Source of the DNA: Isoetes taiwanensis
Lineage: Eukaryota > Streptophyta > Lycopodiopsida > Isoetales > Isoetaceae
Direction of reading: 5' to 3'
Length of the DNA: 64,000 nucleotides
NCBI GenBank assembly: GCA_021234155.1
Contig: JAJEKV010000030.1
Location: 17,288,003-17,352,002, forward strand
The first letter of the stretch is position 1. Each line of letters begins with the position of its first letter. Shown piece by piece: positions 39,192 through 50,403 of this stretch. The position numbers and the translations under genes were made by a program. A model generated the notes under the pieces. The model searched no databases. It saw only the letters and a list, made by a program, of their open reading frames with translations, and had not been told where the DNA came from.

Positions 39192-39560
39192 ATTTATAGT
39201 ACAAAAACTTGTATATATATACAATTATATAAGCACCCCCCTTATTTCTAGAGATTTTGGTGTCATCGCGTGAGCCGTCCAGATCTGAGATCGAGGGCCC
39301 ACATGGTGACACCAAAATCTCTAGAAATAAGGGGCCAGCTTGTGTCAAATCGATTTCGTCCGTTGAATGTGCAAGATCAACGGTCCAGATAGAGCCAACT
39401 TTATTTGGGGCTTTTAATTTGAGCCGTTGGATTTAGGGATTCAATCTTGCCCGTTGATGAAAAGGTCATTATACTTAAAATTAAATGCACCTCAAGAGTG
39501 CAATTAATACGATGTGTTGAGGTGGCACTATGAATGTACAAGTAATGTATTATTTTTAAT
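39192..39560. repeat. Dispersed repeat family A, copy 3
   Basis: tatagtacaaaaacttgtat, atatatacaattatata, agagattttggtgtcatcgc, gagccgtccagatctgagat, then gtccgttgaatgtgcaagat, acggtccagat, gccgttggatttagggattc and gaggtggca, in the same order as copies 1 and 2. Confidence 0.78.
39238..39334. repeat. Perfect 28-bp inverted repeat inside family A copy 3
   Basis: ccccttatttctagagattt...ggtgtca (39238-39265) is exactly complementary to 39307-39334, with a 41-nt loop holding ccgtccagatctgagatcga. The left arm is the conserved start of the family; the right arm appears only in this copy. Confidence 0.9.
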
Positions 39561-42500
39561 GGGCCTAGCGATGTGGCAGAATTTTCGGGCAAGAGAATTC
39601 TAGAACTATTGACACAAAGAGGGAAAAAAAAAACATCGTGGCTCAACCACATCCAGATCTGCATCTTGGGCATTCCGTCCACTCGGTTGTGCATTCCAAC
39701 GCTGCCATAGCAAGCAAGGTCGGGTTATCTTTTGGAGGGGTTTTGTTATCTGTCTTGCTTTCATCTGGGTTGAGCTTATAATAACAGACGATTTGGTTTA
39801 TCTATCCTCCTTGCATAACACAGGGATTCAGAATATGTCTGTGCCGGTATCCTTGAGGCCATTGTGAATATCCAGGCCGAATTGACAGGGTTTTTTTCAG
39901 CGTTTATATCATGTTCTTTATTAGGCGTTACCCTGTCAGCTTCGAGACGCTGCCGGCAAGCCTAGCTGATTAAGAGAAGCAAATTATTCTTTTGCCTAAG
40001 CAAACTCTGCTCCCATTGCCAGCAGTGTGTTTAATCGGCCTTTTAAGGTCTTTTCCAGGTTTCGTGTCGTTCCGTTTTGCATTTGGCTTGTTTTGCATTT
40101 GGCTTGCTTGTGTCGTGGGTTTTTGGGGGCTAATCGTGTGGTTTCCCATTTCACAAGGCGTCATTTGCTTCAGTGGATCGTTCCTCCGAAACAGGGTTAA
40201 CTTGGAATTGGATGGATCAAATGTGCTGGCATCTCATAGAACCAATTTTTTTTTTTTTTTTTATCGTGAGAATCTGATACTTATAGAGCTAAGCCTGGAC
40301 CCGCAAACCAGTGAAACTAGGGTAACCGATTCTGCGTTCAACAGGGAAGACAGCGATTTGATGCAGGTTCCATTTCTTCTGCCTGCTTTCTTCATTTTGG
40401 CTTGGCGCTTCAAGGCATAGCCGGTGTGTTACAATGTATTTGGAAACAAGGAGCTGTATGAAGCCGCATTTGGGAACCAATCTAAAACAGAGATTTTTCT
40501 GAGATGGAGAGTCCAGCTCTTAGAAAAGGGAAATCAACTGCTTGATTTTGGTCCCGGAGGTAAGTTAGCGATTTTAAAAGAATTCAGAAATTTTACTCTG
40601 CAAGCCTTTGATCTGATGCAGGACAATTCTCCCGAGCTAGTTTTCAAGCACGTGAGGCTTTGACAATTCAATATTTTGCTCTGTTTTGTGGCCGGAAGCG
40701 AAATTTACTCTGTTTTTCTCTGTTCTTTTGCAATGGATGTGCAATAGAAGCTTGGACAGACTGGGTCGGTGCTTTGCAAAGATGCTTTCACGTCTTAAAT
40801 ACATTACATGCAATAAAATAAATTCGAAACGATGGCAAATCAATGCTTTATTTACTGCCAGATACCAATTTTCTTATTCTGGAGCAAAGAGTGCAGTGGA
40901 TCTTTGAATTCTAAAGCTAAGGCAAATGTCATCTAGCAGAATGATAAATGGTGTCACTGTGTAAGCTAATTTATGAAACCTAGATAACTTCATCACGAGT
41001 GTTAATTGTTCTCCGATGCGAGCTGCTGGAATGGGTGCAGCACAACTTGAGTCGTGTATGTTATGAGCAGCAGCCTGTCATGAGCAGCAGCCTGTTGGTA
41101 ATTACCTGAATTTATGTTTATAATCGGAAAGCTATAACTTGCACAAATTGCACAAAGGGCAATCGCCCAGTACACTATTGTGAATTGGTATGGATTTGGT
41201 TATGCAGAACCGACTGGGGCTTCCTTCTTCACGGATTTTTGCAAGTAACCAAGGTATTAAAGATCATTCCTTCAATCTTGCATCTCACAGAGTAATTTAG
41301 TTATGGTGGCTTCTATCAAACTAGTTGTCAAGTTGTGACCATTTATATTTCCATGCCGGTTGAATCTACAAAGTTCGGAGATATGTTTTTGATGGGAAGC
41401 TCCATAATTGTGGTAAATGGCTCTCTAGCGAGACTCCTAACTATCGGTGCTTTGTTGTCTAAGCATCACAGCATATTTATAAGCCTGATTGCAACCCAAT
41501 ACGGAGCTCAGTTGCAGCTATGGCGCCTAGTGTACTGTAGAGCAACGAAAGATCTGTGGCCTGCCCATAGTTTGTACTTCAAACTATCATTAATCCTCTA
41601 TTCTGGCAAAAAGGGTTGTTGCAATCTTTCCTCCAGTGATATATTGTTGTATGTTGAATCGATATGTACAACAAACTATTTCAAAAGCTCAATAAACAGC
41701 TTCAAACTCAAACAACCCCTTTCTATACAACACAGATAAAATCCTAAGGACGTCATTTTGAAAATCAGTGAAAAAAAGGGATTCAAATAGAATACAGTCG
41801 TTGTGCCTGACCTTTTGAAATCAAAGCTGTACACATCCATTTACATCATAATTATGAGCAAACAGCTCTGCATGAACCTCATTGTTATAGTGCATTAGAA
41901 AAGACTTGGTTGGATAAAGTTTGCAGCTCCTCTCAGATTCCTGACCCTCAATAGCACCTGCCTGCAATTGGAAAAAGTTATCTTAGTGCATAAATCAAAG
42001 GAGTAACAGAATAAGTTTACTAAGTAATGCTACAACTTTACAATCTTTCTGAATTTCACCTTACCTGCAAATCCACTACTAAACACAGACGAAGTTGCTT
42101 GTGGAACTTAAAAAAGAATCAAATGTTTCGCTTGCAATGACCCAAATGTTTCAAAGCATAGCTGAACAAACCTGCATAATGTGCTCCTTTGGTAGAAGTG
42201 CAGATAAACCAAATCTGAACATATAGGTGTCTTCAAATTTTGTTCTGATCGTTGCCACTGTAATTATAGTGTAAATATGGTTTCACTATAAAATGGTAAT
42301 TCAGCCAACAATTTATTCTAACAAACATATTAAAAGCCTATGCTGGAAATAAATTAAATGCTACATACCTGGTTTTGGCACTTCAATCCGTAAAACAGAA
42401 AAATAATCGTTGCATTAGTTAGCGGCATATATTTGCTATGTCGCTAGCACCTGCGGGACTCCCATGCTGACTTCCATCACTACTGCTGTGCTGCCTCGTC

Positions 42501-43340
42501 CTCTACCAGGACGCATTCGGGCATTCACACTAACAGGAAAAGGCTCCTAAAGTGTATGTGCAAGGTAATAATTACAAACGTGTAAAACAACCAGTCATTC
42601 AAGATCTGAAGGGGTCAGATAAAGACATGGAAGATGGAAGGCTAAAAAGATTCATTATTACCTGATCGCCCATGTTTGGTTCATCAGAGTGGGAAAGGAT
42701 GGGGCGGCATCTTTTGTCTTCATTCATCAACCTTGAATTCCCAAAGTGGGATGTAAGTGCTGCTTTTTCTTGTATTCGAGCATACGCTAGAAAAGCCACC
42801 TTCTCACTGTTAAATTTCTCCCACTTTTTGCCATGGAACGCCTGTCATAAGAATGTCCAATGCCATAACATGTTGCTCACAGAGTTTAAGCAAAATTAAA
42901 CATTTCAGGAGCAATTAAAATACTTGATAGAAAGGTACGATGGAGGATAGAGATATCATGTTGATGAATGCATATCCAACATTGTATTTGTTCTGCAATA
43001 TAATGGCATTATTAAGAGATGGGCTCACAGAAATCTATGCATTTATGTCACAACTATTCTACCTTGAAATCCGGGGCAGGTTACAAAAACTTAGTTTGGT
43101 AAACTTAGCAAGTTACAACCTAATCTTTCAACCTGTTGCAATGATATTTACCTTTCAGATATTTACCTTGCAGCTCTCCGTAGAGTAGGATGGAGAAAGT
43201 AAGATGGAAATCTCCGTTCTGATGCAAAAGAAAGGCAGACAGCAGCAAGATCAGTATGTTTTCATAGTCATTATCCAGTCAAAGCAATAATTCAATAATC
43301 AATATATCATTATATTTTTATAACCATTATCTAGTGATGG
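39561..43340. other. No recognisable gene
   Basis: A 17-bp duplication (gagcagcagcctgt) is at about 41066-41095, and a T17 run at 40245-40261. Short frames show no motifs. Confidence 0.45.
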
Positions 43341-43735
43341 GAATAAGAATAGAATAGAATAGAATAGGTTTTTAGCGTCCACGGAGACCAATTGGCCTAT
43401 GGGACCCAAACAAAAAAGAGAGCAGCAAGCATATTACTGACAGGATTAAAAAACCCCCGCCCCGAAGGGTTTTCGAGGGAAAAACCTTAGCAGTAATAAG
43501 CCTGCTGGCACACTGTACAATTGCATAAGACAGTTCAATACCGTCCCGTAGGACATAAACGAGTCCGTGCATCCATAACCTCCTGGAGGTATGACCCCAA
43601 CAAACCCACTGACGCCGTAGCCAATAACTGATGCAACGGCTGGCCAGGCACTAGTAATCGAACATATCGCTCTCGGATATGGGCAAATGCTGGGCAGGTC
43701 TGGAGGGCATTCTAAAAGGCACCTGCATATCAAAA
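43341..43735 (-). mobile_element. LINE 3' end, severely 5'-truncated copy
   Basis: On the minus strand the sequence ends ggtctccgtggacgctaaaa followed by (CTATT)n (plus-strand 43341-43368, agaatagaatag). This is the same terminus as the 16.6-19.9 kb LINE. Upstream, gggggttttttaatcctg and tttttccctcgaaaaccc correspond to gggggttttttcatcccg and tttttcctcccaag in that copy. Only about 390 bp remain. Confidence 0.8.
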
Positions 43736-46391
43736 TTTGAGTTAACTAACTCAAACAGTCTATTTGGTTCTTTTATTCACGGATTTTCTCAGAGATAGTA
43801 AGCATTTTCTCAGAGATAGTAAGCAGGAGAGGCAATGCACAGATAGTAAGCCAGAGATTCACATGCTTCTACAGGCTTCTAGTTTTTTTGGTAACCTTAG
43901 TTTGGTAAACTTAGCATAAGCATAGAAGCCTGTTTTTTTGGGATGGACTATTGTCGTGAGTACAGCCTCAAAGAAATCAATTTGTGACTCCACATCACCC
44001 ACCTCGAAAAGAATATAGTTAATGCTATTCCATAGCCAGAGGACCTTCAAAAGTACAAAAATTCTGTAAGTGCGAAGGATTATGCACACCATTTCAGATT
44101 GAAATTGTGTCCAATTGCACATTAAAGGGCCTATTTTCCAGCATAATGTACAGGGGGGAAAAGCATTGTTTCCATGCAGTTTTTCAAGACATGCCAACTA
44201 AAATCCATCTCTCCGCTACTTTGATGAGGACAGTTGCATTAACTATGCCTGATATGACATTCCGGGTCCTGTCCCTCTACCAATTAAACAGCTTGTATGC
44301 ATGGTTTTACCTGCATAGCTAAAATGCATTCTCCGCCACTTCAAGCTAGACAGCAAAGATAGCTAAAAATAAAAGCTTGGAAATGGTTGAAAAGATAGCT
44401 GAAAATAACAGCTTAGAAAAACTTTTAACCACCTATGTAGCAACATGCATTTTCTTTTAGGAAAAATTTGTAACACAGGCATGACAAATGTATATATTCC
44501 AAAAGGAGAAGCAACTGGCCTTGCAAGGTCATGACATAAATAGAAGATGATTGATTACATGTTCCACATTTTTTGTAATAACACGAAAAATATTCTTAAT
44601 GTTCTTACCCTGAGAGGAGGTGGTGGCTTGAATGTCTGAACACAGTCTATGGTTTTGACATTTGACATCCAAAACCTGCATAAATATAACATCAAAACAG
44701 GGATTGGCCTAATTAGAGAAAGGATACAATTAAAACTTCCTATGACCTGCAATAAGAATTACCAGGCAGTCCAAGGCACAAATGAAGAAGATCCCGTACC
44801 TTGTAGAAGTGCCAACTTCAAATCGTTTATACCAAAGGTGGAGATGGAGGTACAATACTCTAGTAACAAAGATCTGCCAGCCATTCGCATCTCAGACCGA
44901 AGGCACTTTCTCAACATCCTATGGAGCAAAGCATCAGATTTTGCCAAGAGCAAAGATCAATGAAACAAAAAACGAATAGTAGGACCAAATACAGAAAAAC
45001 CAGATTGTAGTCTCAAGCTGTAGGTAATAACTTCCTGGCATCAAATCATCCAAAAGCTTTTGATCATCGGCCTATCGAAGCAGTTAAAAAGATGCTAAAG
45101 AATGTGGCAAGGAGCAAGTGAAAGCAAACTGATTCCCAAGCTATTTTTTGCACTGTTGCAGGTATCTCTGAGATGAATAGGGCTTTTTCAAAAATTGCAA
45201 TCAAAGAATGCATGTGCAAATATTAACATGGAGAAAGGTAAAATATCAAGCGGACTTTCACCGAACATGCAACTTACGTAAATGGTCCGGTACCGATGAA
45301 TTTTGCCCCAAATGTGATTCCAAATTTGAAAAAAAGCGACTTAATCTGCACCAAAGAACCAAAACAAAATATGAACAGTTACGCAAAAGGTATTTTCGCA
45401 CCAATGGAATCATAACCAGCCATGGATTCTTCGTAAGCAAGTTCCGGTTCTACCATCAATAACTGTCTTCAATAATCGTGCAACTTACAATAGTGGCCCC
45501 GCTTTGGATCTTCTGTTGAACCTTGTGCCTATGCTTGATATGGAAAACGCAGATGTAACCTAATACGCATTCAAAGCCATCAAAGTTGCAACAAATTTAT
45601 GTGCATGAATTTAGTTCTAGAGGCTAAAACGACTGACATTTGAGAATCTTCAAGAGCATCTGCCATCTCAGAAATTCCGATCCCTTTGTCCTTTTTCCTT
45701 GCCTAAACAACATCAATCAAACCATATTAGATCAGAGAAAACCAATTAGAATGCTACGACGATGTGTAGATCCTTTACCACAATCTGCAGAAACTGGTGA
45801 CAATCTAGCAAAAACCTCTTCCTGCAAGGACAACCCCAAGCTGAAATCCCTGTAGATGGCCAAATCCATCCTATTTCTTACCTTAGACACAGGAAGAAAA
45901 AGAGATTACAACGGATTCTCTGTAGTCGCGGCAGGCAGATGTCCTTCTAAAACTCAGCCTACTATCCGCCCAAATTATCTCGATGCCCGATACGCTTCCT
46001 AAATAGAGGCGCTAACCTAAAGCGTTATAGAAGCAGCATTTTTAGTGCCGTGAAAGGGAATTCATCAAAAAATGGGCAAATTTGGCAAATGTATTGTTCA
46101 AGCATTTACCTCTATTTCGCTCTTCAGATCTAACCTGCACGCCAAATATTTCTTCACTAAAGAAACTGGAAGCTTCTTTACAGAAAAGAGAATAAGCTTT
46201 TAGAACATGTAAGAGGCATCTGCAAAACCATTTTACCATTTTAGCACTTCCTTGAATCTTCAATCGGTTGCTATCTAGACTCTAACACTGCAAGGATGAA
46301 ATTAGCTTAGGAGCACGGTTCAATTGCTAAAACAACAATAGAAGAGAAAAAAGCTGGAAAACCGCCCTTCTGCCTAACCTAAACGTAAAAA
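43736..46391. other. No recognisable gene
   Basis: Short frames on both strands without family motifs. Short duplicates such as tttctcagagatagtaagca (43787 and 43806) are present. Confidence 0.45.
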
Positions 46392-46740
46392 ATGTTGGAG
46401 CAGTTAAAGCAGCTTTGCTTCTTGAAGATAGGAAGTGAAAAAATCTGTGGGATTCACCGATTCACCTTGGCTGCCAGCCTAAACCTTTGCAGGAGCATAG
46501 GAGCCATAGAGAAGGGTCGAGAAATCCACTCTCAGCTTATCCAGCAAGCGTTTGAAAGCAATTTATCTCTTGGCAACTCCCTAATTGGTATGTATGCCGA
46601 TTGTGCTTCACTTATAGAGGCATTTGTAGTTTTTGACAGTCTACCAGTTCTACCAGTTCGTGCCATATATCAGCTGGACGCCACTTTGTTAACTTTATTC
46701 AACGTGGCCAGGCTTTTGAAATATCTAAGAGGGTTTTGAA
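46392..46740 (+). pseudogene. Pentatricopeptide-repeat (PPR) protein fragment
   Basis: An open frame of 115 codons from an ATG. Residues 22-78 (HRFTLAASLNLCRSIGAIEKG, REIHSQLIQQAFESNLSLGN, SLIGMYADCASLIEAFVVFDSLP) match two consecutive PLS-type PPR units (ftlaavLkaCaslgal.qGkqiHaqiik.GfesdvfvgNsLidMYakcGsl.dA..vFd.mp). The first about 20 and last about 35 residues are unrelated. A working protein of this class has 10-20 such units and organelle targeting, so this is a fragment. There are no in-frame lesions within the matched part. Confidence 0.82.
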
Positions 46741-47071
46741 AAATCAGATCTCTGGTTAATCACTGCCGGCCAGAATTCATTGATGATGAGGTGGGAACTA
46801 CAGTTTGATGGCAGTTCTAGTTGTGTGCAAGAGGTTATGTCTACTTGTGTGCAAGAGCTTATGTCTGTGCGCACTATTTCTAGATGCGTCCCTTTCTTTT
46901 GCTCCTTGCTCAATGTAGGATAGTTTACATTTATTTTAGACCTCATCAGAAAAATGGGCATAACTCCCATAAACAAGCTCCATTTTCGGTGCGAGAACAT
47001 GCGTTGGAAAGTTCGATGGATCAACATTGCCACATAGTTTCATATAATTTCATAGTCTTTCTCCTAACATA

Positions 47072-47935
47072 TAGTCGTAGATAAATCCCAAAATTTATTT
47101 GTTTAGGTCAAATTCAAGTATCCTAATCCATTAATTTATTATCATCACATGGAGAAGTATTAGAGTCTTTACTGCACATCTTATTTGAGATTTTACCTTC
47201 TCAATTGTCATGTCACACAAATGGGGATATGCATCTAGTCCAAAGTCATGGAGTTTTAAGCTAAATCCCTTATCTGATAGCCCTTCAATAAAGCTCACCA
47301 TTGTTTATCACAACTTCTAGCAGTCATAAATTCGCTACTATTTATTAGAACTTTTTCATCCATAGAATAAGAATGATTCAATGCCTTGGAAAGTGCTATA
47401 TTGAAAGCTCGCTTCGCATTCCATAATGCTCCTCCTTTTAAAAACTTCAACATTGTTGGAATTGGTAATTCTCTTGGACTGCACATCATCATTTGAGACA
47501 TGGGACCATGTTTGATACATAGTCTCATTTGGCAATCACTAAATTGGTTTTGTAAAGGCAATAACTTTGTTACTTTTGCCCTAGCTTCCACTGATTGCAA
47601 AAAAAATACATGGAGGGTATCTCCATCAATGAAGGTTCTATGAAGCTTCATCTAAATTCTCTAAGATTCCCTAAGATTAGTTCAGGATTCTCCTAGTTGT
47701 CTACTAGTTGTTCAACAATCTACAATAAATAGTCATAAGTAAATCCCGAAATTCTATTTGTTCAAGTCGAATATCATAATCCACTAATCTATTGTCATCA
47801 CGGGATGAATTCATTAGAATCTTAAATGATTTTACCTTCTCAGTTATCTCAATTGTCCTGTTACACAAATGGGAATATGCATCTAGACCAAAGTCATAAA
47901 GTTTTGAGTTAAATCATTTCCTTGATAGCCACTCG
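47072..47935 (-). repeat. Two diverged direct copies of a coding-like segment
   Basis: 47072-47283 and 47722-47935 share tttaccttctca, acaaatggg(g/a)atatgcatct and ccaaagtcat in the same order. On the minus strand both read (L/Y)HDFGLDAY.HLC..TIE-like peptides. The second continues KVKSFKILMNSSRDDNRLVD and DYDIRLEQIEFRDLL before a stop. The intervening minus-strand frame 47651-47295 is open. It looks like an exon of a helical plant protein that was duplicated and decayed. I do not recognise the family. Confidence 0.55.
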
Positions 47936-48435
47936 ATAACCATCTAAGAATAGCAACTAATGTATTGCATTGCAAATTCCATCCCAATTCCCTTGTTAAA
48001 ACACTAATCATACCATCCATCGGCTAGTTAAAAGAATCTCTAGCAGTCAGTTGTACTATGAGAATTGTATGAAATCGACTGCGAGTTTTCGGAGGTGGAT
48101 CCAATTGGGCGGTTAAGTACTGTACCATAGCAATTGTTCTGTATTGTGTTCCATATTGATCAAGATCTATTATTTATTTGTATATTCAATGTTTCGAGCA
48201 TGTTTAAAAAGTCCAAATTCCATAAATTGTATCAGTGTCATTCAAAATATATTTTATTACAGGTGTTACGTAACATGCTCAGTCAAAATAAAAAGGCATT
48301 TTAGACTAGATTATCTACACCTTTAATTAGTTCATAACTGCTAAAAATAATATTGATAATCATTTATTCAATTGAGCAAACAATAGTTCACGAATTTTTC
48401 TAGAAGATGTGATTGTCTTTATTCGTGTTTATGAG

Positions 48436-48480
48436 ATAGATGGATGGATGGATGGATGGATAGATAGGATTTTAACGTCA
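48436..48480 (-). mobile_element. Third LINE 3' terminus with a (GATG)n tail
   Basis: On the minus strand, tgacgttaaaatcctatcta is followed by ccatccatccatcc (plus-strand gatggatggatggatgga, 48438-48459). The gacgttaaaat terminus matches the LINE at 19820. How much LINE sequence continues into 48481 onward is unclear; only the last bases are recognisable. Confidence 0.65.
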
Positions 48481-49671
48481 AAAGATGAGGTTGACTGAAC
48501 AGTCTGCTTAGGTTAACTAAAGCTTTTATACATGAAAAAATCAGAAATGAAAACTTGATGATGTTTGCCCATATTACAAAGCACATATATATGTCCGAAA
48601 TATGGTGCAAAAATTGCGTCTTAGGTATACAACTAATGCATTTGTCTACCATCAAAAAGACTCTTGGTGTAGCAAAAGAGAACATGCTATGTCAAGTCAA
48701 CTTTGCCAGCCGTATTGACAGAGCCACATGAACTGTAAGTTCCATATACGGCTCGGAAGCTGAGCCTGCATAATCCAGGCTTAGGTTAATCAATCTCAAT
48801 TGGTGTTTCTTCCTCATCCGCTCATGCCCCATCCAGTTCATAATGAAGCAGTGTATGTTTTTGTGGTCTAGGAACATTGATCCACATATGGCGTATCAAT
48901 CTCTTATCAACCACCAAATAGGCTTTTGCATGTGCAATGCTACAACTTTTGCAAATTGATGTGCAGGATTAGATTATTGGTTGCACATATAGAAATCTAA
49001 AACTTCTCAACATACGCGTTGTAAAAGCAAGGACTTGCAATATGTGGCCCATCCTTTGCTTTTTCCATGATCATAAAATTCATGTAGACATTTCAAAATC
49101 ACCCTCATTAAGCAAAATTTACCATCCTAGTCTAGCCTAATAATTACCTCCACGCATATTCAAATTAAATTTGGTAATTCTAGAATACAACACAAACAGG
49201 TACAAATTCAACTTGATTCTATTCACAACTAGGAACCTTTGCAAATTCGTACAAACTTTAGCTGATTCTACGCACAACTAGGAACCTTTGCAAATCCCCT
49301 GCCTGATGTTTGATCTAGACCAAACATAATGGATGAGAAGCCCGAGAACAAAGCCCAAATTATACATTGGTAGACAACCGCCTGCCAAAGTACCAACACG
49401 AGTGAGGTTTTGGCATCCACATGCAAGAAAGAAAACACGCATAAAGTAATCATCTTGCCTCTAAAGTAAGAACTCAAATGTAAAATGGAAATGCACTTGT
49501 TCGAATTACAATATGATGTCTAGTTTCCTTTTGCTTTTCCTTTTGTTTAAAACACACATTATGTGAGAAACGAAATAAATTGTCTAATGCATGTCTACGG
49601 TGCATCTGAATGTGACAGGATACTTTTTGAGCACGATATTAGGTAGGTCAATGTAATGAACAAAATATATC
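48481..49671. other. No gene seen
   Basis: AT-rich. A short direct duplication (cacaactaggaacctttgca at about 49223 and 49272) is the only structure noted. Confidence 0.5.
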
Positions 49672-50247
49672 CGTAATAAACGGTAGGTCCAAATTACTGT
49701 AAAATTGTGCGTGTTTTTTTCCACGCAATATCCTCCGCCGCTTGCAAAGCGGCGCCCCCCCCCCGCTTTGTTCCCCCTCGTGTTTCTCCATTGTTTACCC
49801 GTTTGATCGGAAGCCCCGCTCACCTATTTCGCATTGTTTACCCCGCTTCGACCTTTGTTTATCCGCTTGATCCGAAGCCATGTTTACCCGTTTCGACCTT
49901 GTTTACCTGCTTTGTGTTGTGCCTTCAACATCGAACAAAGCCGGTACAAAGCCATCGGATTTGCTGAAGTCGTCCTCAGATGCAACAAAGCCCACCGGAT
50001 TTGCTGAAGTCGTCCACCGGATTTGCTGAAGTTCCCGAAACATAGAGCTCTGTTTTCTTTGAGCTCGAAACAGAGAGCTAGAAACAGAGAAATAGAAGCT
50101 CGGAATCACAGAAGCAAGGGAAGAGGCTATGGCCGCAGATTATCAATGATTCCAAGTTGATTTGAAGCTTTCTCAGACCAGATTCGGCACCAAAACATCC
50201 GCCATAGCCACGATCATGTACGTAATTTGGACCTACAGTTTATTACG
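49672..50247. mobile_element. Short element with 26-bp terminal inverted repeats
   Basis: cgtaataaacggtaggtcca...aattac (49672-49697) matches the reverse complement of 50222-50247 with one mismatch. The interior (576 bp in total) is richer in GC than its surroundings and includes a run of nine or more C (49757-49765). It also holds a triplicated segment, caccggatttgctgaagtcg-like, at about 49952, 49993 and 50016. No transposase and no clear target duplication are visible. It may be a non-autonomous DNA element carrying captured sequence. Confidence 0.65.
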
Positions 50248-50250
50248 TCC

Positions 50251-50403
50251 CGTAATCTACGGGGGGAGCATTCGCCCTCGCCGGGTTTCGGCGACGCCAA
50301 GACAGCCTCGGCGGCACTCGCGCTCCGCCCGGCTCGGCAGTACCGCCTGGCGGCGGCGCCTCCGAGGTTCTACGGGCTGAATGCTCCCTCCCCGTAGATT
50401 ACG
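50251..50403. mobile_element. GC-rich foldback element adjoining the previous one
   Basis: cgtaatctacggggggagca...ttc (50251-50273) is the inverse of 50379-50403 (gaatgctccctccccgtaga...ttacg), apart from an extra ag. The 105-nt centre is about 75% GC (gcgacgcc, ctcggcggcactcgcgct), unlike anything else in the window. It starts 3 bp after the 49672-50247 element, and both start with CGTAAT. Confidence 0.75.

Noticed and set aside
49757-49765. C-run and adjacent proline-rich frame at 49707-49967 as a gene
   Set aside because: It lies inside an inverted-repeat element, is low-complexity, and has no family match.
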